Assembly (NCBI GenBank): GCA_035760645.1
Contig: DASTSO010000157.1
Location: 1 to 14,271 of the forward strand
Source: DASSTY01 sp035760645
Lineage (GTDB): Bacteria > Gemmatimonadota > Gemmatimonadetes > Gemmatimonadales > GWC2-71-9
Direction: 5' to 3'
DNA: 14,271 nucleotides
Part shown: one piece after another, positions 12,230 through 14,271 of the stretch
How positions within the stretch are numbered: the stretch's first letter is position 1
How the letters are laid out: the number at the start of each line of letters is the position of its first letter
Notes under the pieces: model-generated
What the model saw: the letters and a program-made list of their open reading frames with translations, nothing else
What the model was told of the DNA's origin: nothing
Databases searched by the model: none
Program-made: the position numbers and the translations under genes

Positions 12230-12238
12230 GCGCCCCCC

Positions 12239-12877
12239 TCAGAACGGCCGGTAGGTGACCGAGGTCCGCTTCTCAGCGGCCAAGGCCTCGATGCTCGGCG
12301 CCTGCCGCGCCGCCTGCACTTCGGCGAGGATCTGCCGCGTGACGTGGTGCAGCGCCGGCTCCTCATAGAGCAAGTGTCCCGCGCCGTAGCCCTGGATGGC
12401 ATCACCGCCCGCCGGGAGCCGGGTCGCGATTCGGCCATCGGTCTCGCGCCAGATGCGCCGCTCGGCACGCGCTCGCGCCTCGGCGCGCGGGACGCCGGCG
12501 TGGGCGAGCCGATCGGCCACGAGGTCAACCGGATCGGGGCCGAGGCTCTCGAGGTGCGCCCGCTCGCGGATCATCTGCGCCAGGTGCCGCGCGCCCTCGC
12601 GGCCGGTCGGTTTCCCGCCGCTCTCGATGGCGACGCTCACGGTCGGTCCCGACGTATAGCGGACGATCTCGAGCCGGTCGCGGTGCGCCTCGGCGAGCCG
12701 GGCCGCGGTCTTCGGCTCCACGCCGGCGAGGATGGCCTCGGTGCGTGCCGCGGCGAGCGTCTCCTCGATGAGCGCGCGCTCCTCGGCCTCCTGCTCGGCG
12801 ACCGTGTCTTCGGCGCCCTTCGGAAGAATGGGCGCCTGCCCCGGAACGAGGATGGTGCCCGGCGGATAGGTGGTCAT
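12239..12877 (-). CDS. Phage-region protein of unknown function
   Basis: A 212-residue protein. After a short Pro-rich start (YPPGTILVPGQAPILPKG) there is a charged helical stretch (about 22-75), a short strand-like VSVAIESGGKPTGREGA, a second charged helical region rich in Arg and Glu (about 95-150), and a C-terminus with LPAGGDAIQGYGAGHLLYEE. No catalytic motif stands out. GGAG is about eight bases before the ATG. The 80-bp gap upstream is the only sizeable one in the operon and contains a small hairpin, GCGCCC-CGT-GGGCGC (12901-12915), so a promoter or processing site there is possible. Confidence 0.65.
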   Translation of the reverse strand: MTTYPPGTILVPGQAPILPKGAEDTVAEQEAEERALIEETLAAARTEAILAGVEPKTAARLAEAHRDRLEIVRYTSGPTVSVAIESGGKPTGREGARHLAQMIRERAHLESLGPDPVDLVADRLAHAGVPRAEARARAERRIWRETDGRIATRLPAGGDAIQGYGAGHLLYEEPALHHVTRQILAEVQAARQAPSIEALAAEKRTSVTYRPF

Positions 12878-12957
12878 GTGATGTCGCTCCTGCGTGCGAG
12901 GCGCCCCGTGGGCGCGCGGTTTGAGCTTCGGTTGAGGGTCAGGGCCTACCGTGGTCC

Positions 12958-13299
12958 TCAGCCCGTCCCGGAGGTCTCATGGACTTCGTCTGGTTCGATC
13001 CCTGGACTCCCCTGCCGGTACCGCGCCAGACGCTCGAGGACACCGTCGGTAAAGGCGTGCCCGGCCGCAGTCATCTCGGCCGGGGAGCGGAGCCCATCGC
13101 CGACCGCGGCGCGCACGACGGCGGCCGCGGCCCGGAACTCCCCGCCCGCGAGCGCCTCGCCCCGGGCGTGCACGAGGTCGCGCGCGAGCACGAGGCCAGG
13201 CCGGAGCTCGGCCGGCCGGATCCCAGCGTCAACCCCAGCGAGCTGTAGGACGATCTCGCGATAGGCCCCGATCAGAGCCTCGCACGCGTCGGGAGCCAT
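12958..13299 (-). CDS. Small phage-region protein of unknown function
   Basis: A 113-residue protein that appears mostly helical (CEALIGAYREIVLQLAGVDA, LRPGLVLARDLVHARGEAL, FRAAAAVVRAAVGDGLRS) and ends in an acidic tail (GIEPDEVHETSGTG). Its ATG shares one base with the stop of the tape-measure-like gene (TGATG), so it should be translated by re-initiation. Small proteins directly after a tape-measure gene are often distal tail or tail-tip assembly proteins, but the length and sequence do not identify this one. Confidence 0.65.
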   Translation of the reverse strand: MAPDACEALIGAYREIVLQLAGVDAGIRPAELRPGLVLARDLVHARGEALAGGEFRAAAAVVRAAVGDGLRSPAEMTAAGHAFTDGVLERLARYRQGSPGIEPDEVHETSGTG

Positions 13300-14271
13300 C
13301 AGACAAGCCCGCCGACGTTGAGGGTGTCGCCCGACTGCGCGAGCGCCATCTGCCGCAGCTCGGCGTAGATCTCGCGCGCGAGCGCGCGAGCGTCGCGCTG
13401 GCCGGCGTCCACGTGCAGCTCGAGGCGCGCGATGTGCTGCTGCACGATCGGCCGGCCCGCAGCGGTGTCGGTACGCCTCGGATTCGCGCCCGGCACGGGG
13501 GCCCCCGGCCGCGCGCCGCCCATGAGGTCGGCAAACCGCCGGAACCCGGCCGCACTCCCGCCACTCGTCCCGCTCGTCCCGAGCATCGCCGCCTTGAGCT
13601 CGTCGAGCTTCGCGAGGAGGTCGTCCGGCGTCTTCGTCTGGCCCTGCCGGAAGCGATCCAGCACGTCGGCCAGCGAGCCCTCGCCCGTGAGGCCACGACC
13701 GATGGCGCCGGGGTCCATGTTCGGCCCCTGACCGGGGGCGAAACCGTTGGGCCCGAGCCCCGGGATCTCGGCGGCGAGTCGCGCCGCCCCGAGCTTGAAG
13801 ACGGTGGGCACGTTGAGCATCTGGCCCGCCGCCTGCCGGCTCGCGTCGGCGAGCTGACTCAGGGCGTCGGCCCCGTGCCCCAGGAACGCGAGGAACGCAT
13901 CGGCGTCACCGAACTGGCCGAACGCCTCGGGCGGGATGAGCCCCTGCTCGATCTGGTCGATGAGGGCGAGGTAGCGCTGCCGGAGCTCTTCCTGCCCCTG
14001 CGCGGTCGTCGTGTCGAGCCCGTCGAAGAGCCCGGCGAGGGCCCCGCCCACGTTCATCTTGGCCAGCAGGTCGCGGTCGATGCCGAGCTGGGTGAGCGGG
14101 TCCGAGACGTCCACGCCCTGCAGCTTCGCCCGCGTCTCGGCGAGCGTGCGCTGGGTGTCGAGGTCCTTGGAGAACGTCTTGAGCGCCTCAACCGAGAGCC
14201 CGATCGACTCGGTGAGCTGCGTCAGGGCCGCGGCCGACAGGTGGCCGTTCTTGTCGAGGAGCTCGATGCCG
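13299..14271 (-). CDS. C-terminal part of a tape-measure-like phage tail protein (runs off the window)
   Basis: The frame is open to the right edge, so only the last 323 residues are visible and the start is missing. It is helical and low in aromatic residues, with long stretches such as LSAAALTQLTESIGLSVEAL, ELRQRYLALIDQIEQGLIPP and VLDRFRQGQTKTPDDLLAKL. A Gly/Ser/Pro-rich linker follows, then a compact C-terminus (QQHIARLELHVDAGQRDARA, then LAREIYAELRQMAL) of the kind that ends many tape-measure proteins. A tape measure sets tail length and is threaded through the tail tube. No peptidase or lysozyme domain is seen in this part. Another long helical virion protein is possible. The GTG at 14114 is not a convincing start, since coding continues upstream in frame. 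Confidence 0.6.
   Translation of the reverse strand, partial: GIELLDKNGHLSAAALTQLTESIGLSVEALKTFSKDLDTQRTLAETRAKLQGVDVSDPLTQLGIDRDLLAKMNVGGALAGLFDGLDTTTAQGQEELRQRYLALIDQIEQGLIPPEAFGQFGDADAFLAFLGHGADALSQLADASRQAAGQMLNVPTVFKLGAARLAAEIPGLGPNGFAPGQGPNMDPGAIGRGLTGEGSLADVLDRFRQGQTKTPDDLLAKLDELKAAMLGTSGTSGGSAAGFRRFADLMGGARPGAPVPGANPRRTDTAAGRPIVQQHIARLELHVDAGQRDARALAREIYAELRQMALAQSGDTLNVGGLV

Noticed and set aside
13371..13382. Perfect 12-bp palindrome CTCGCGCGCGAG
   Set aside because: It lies inside coding sequence made of Ala/Arg codons and is explained by GC-rich codon use.

Overview
The window is a very GC-rich bacterial chromosome segment with strongly G/C-ending codons, GTG starts and tightly overlapping genes. 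No gene gives a secure species call. The mix of a cysteine-less S4, Mrp and DUF59 proteins, DUF2249 proteins, a BNR/Ycf48-like lipoprotein and phage genes would suit an uncultured soil or sediment lineage (for example Rokubacteria, Binatota or a deltaproteobacterial relative), but that is inference.

Positions 1-7200 look like ordinary chromosome. A stand-alone rpsD (+) converges on a two-gene minus-strand operon: a DUF59/MIP18 protein overlapping a threonine ammonia-lyase. Divergently transcribed is a four-gene plus-strand operon: an Mrp-type P-loop ATPase without its usual CxxC, a polytopic haem-copper-oxidase/NnrS-like membrane protein, a DUF1858-DUF2249-DUF2249 protein and a small DUF2249 protein. 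The 127-bp divergent promoter holds two tandem CRP/FNR-family palindromes exactly 25 bp apart, and a third copy of the same GTGA-N6-TCAC pattern lies at the end of the operon, before a BNR/Ycf48-like lipoprotein. I read this as a co-regulated module, possibly linked to anaerobic or nitrogen-oxide respiration and metal-cluster handling.

At 7226 a tRNA-Ser(GCU) begins and is well formed through the anticodon loop, then stops matching a tRNA. After it come about 630 bp without a convincing gene but full of structure: a terminator-like hairpin, short direct repeats, a cluster of five ATAGATGGCCA-type repeats in both orientations, a 9-codon ORF behind a perfect Shine-Dalgarno, and a long hairpin. 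This looks like the end of an integrated element.

Positions 7900-9525 carry three small accessory genes: a lipoprotein, a two-helix membrane protein and a coiled-coil/zinc-ribbon protein. From 9583 to the right edge everything is on the minus strand and phage-like. Read 5' to 3' it runs: C-terminal part of a tape-measure-like protein, three small unknowns, a small-terminase-like DNA-binding protein, then a large terminase split into separate ATPase and nuclease genes joined by a GTGA overlap. The terminase sits at the 3' end of the operon, after the tail-like gene, which is not the common order.
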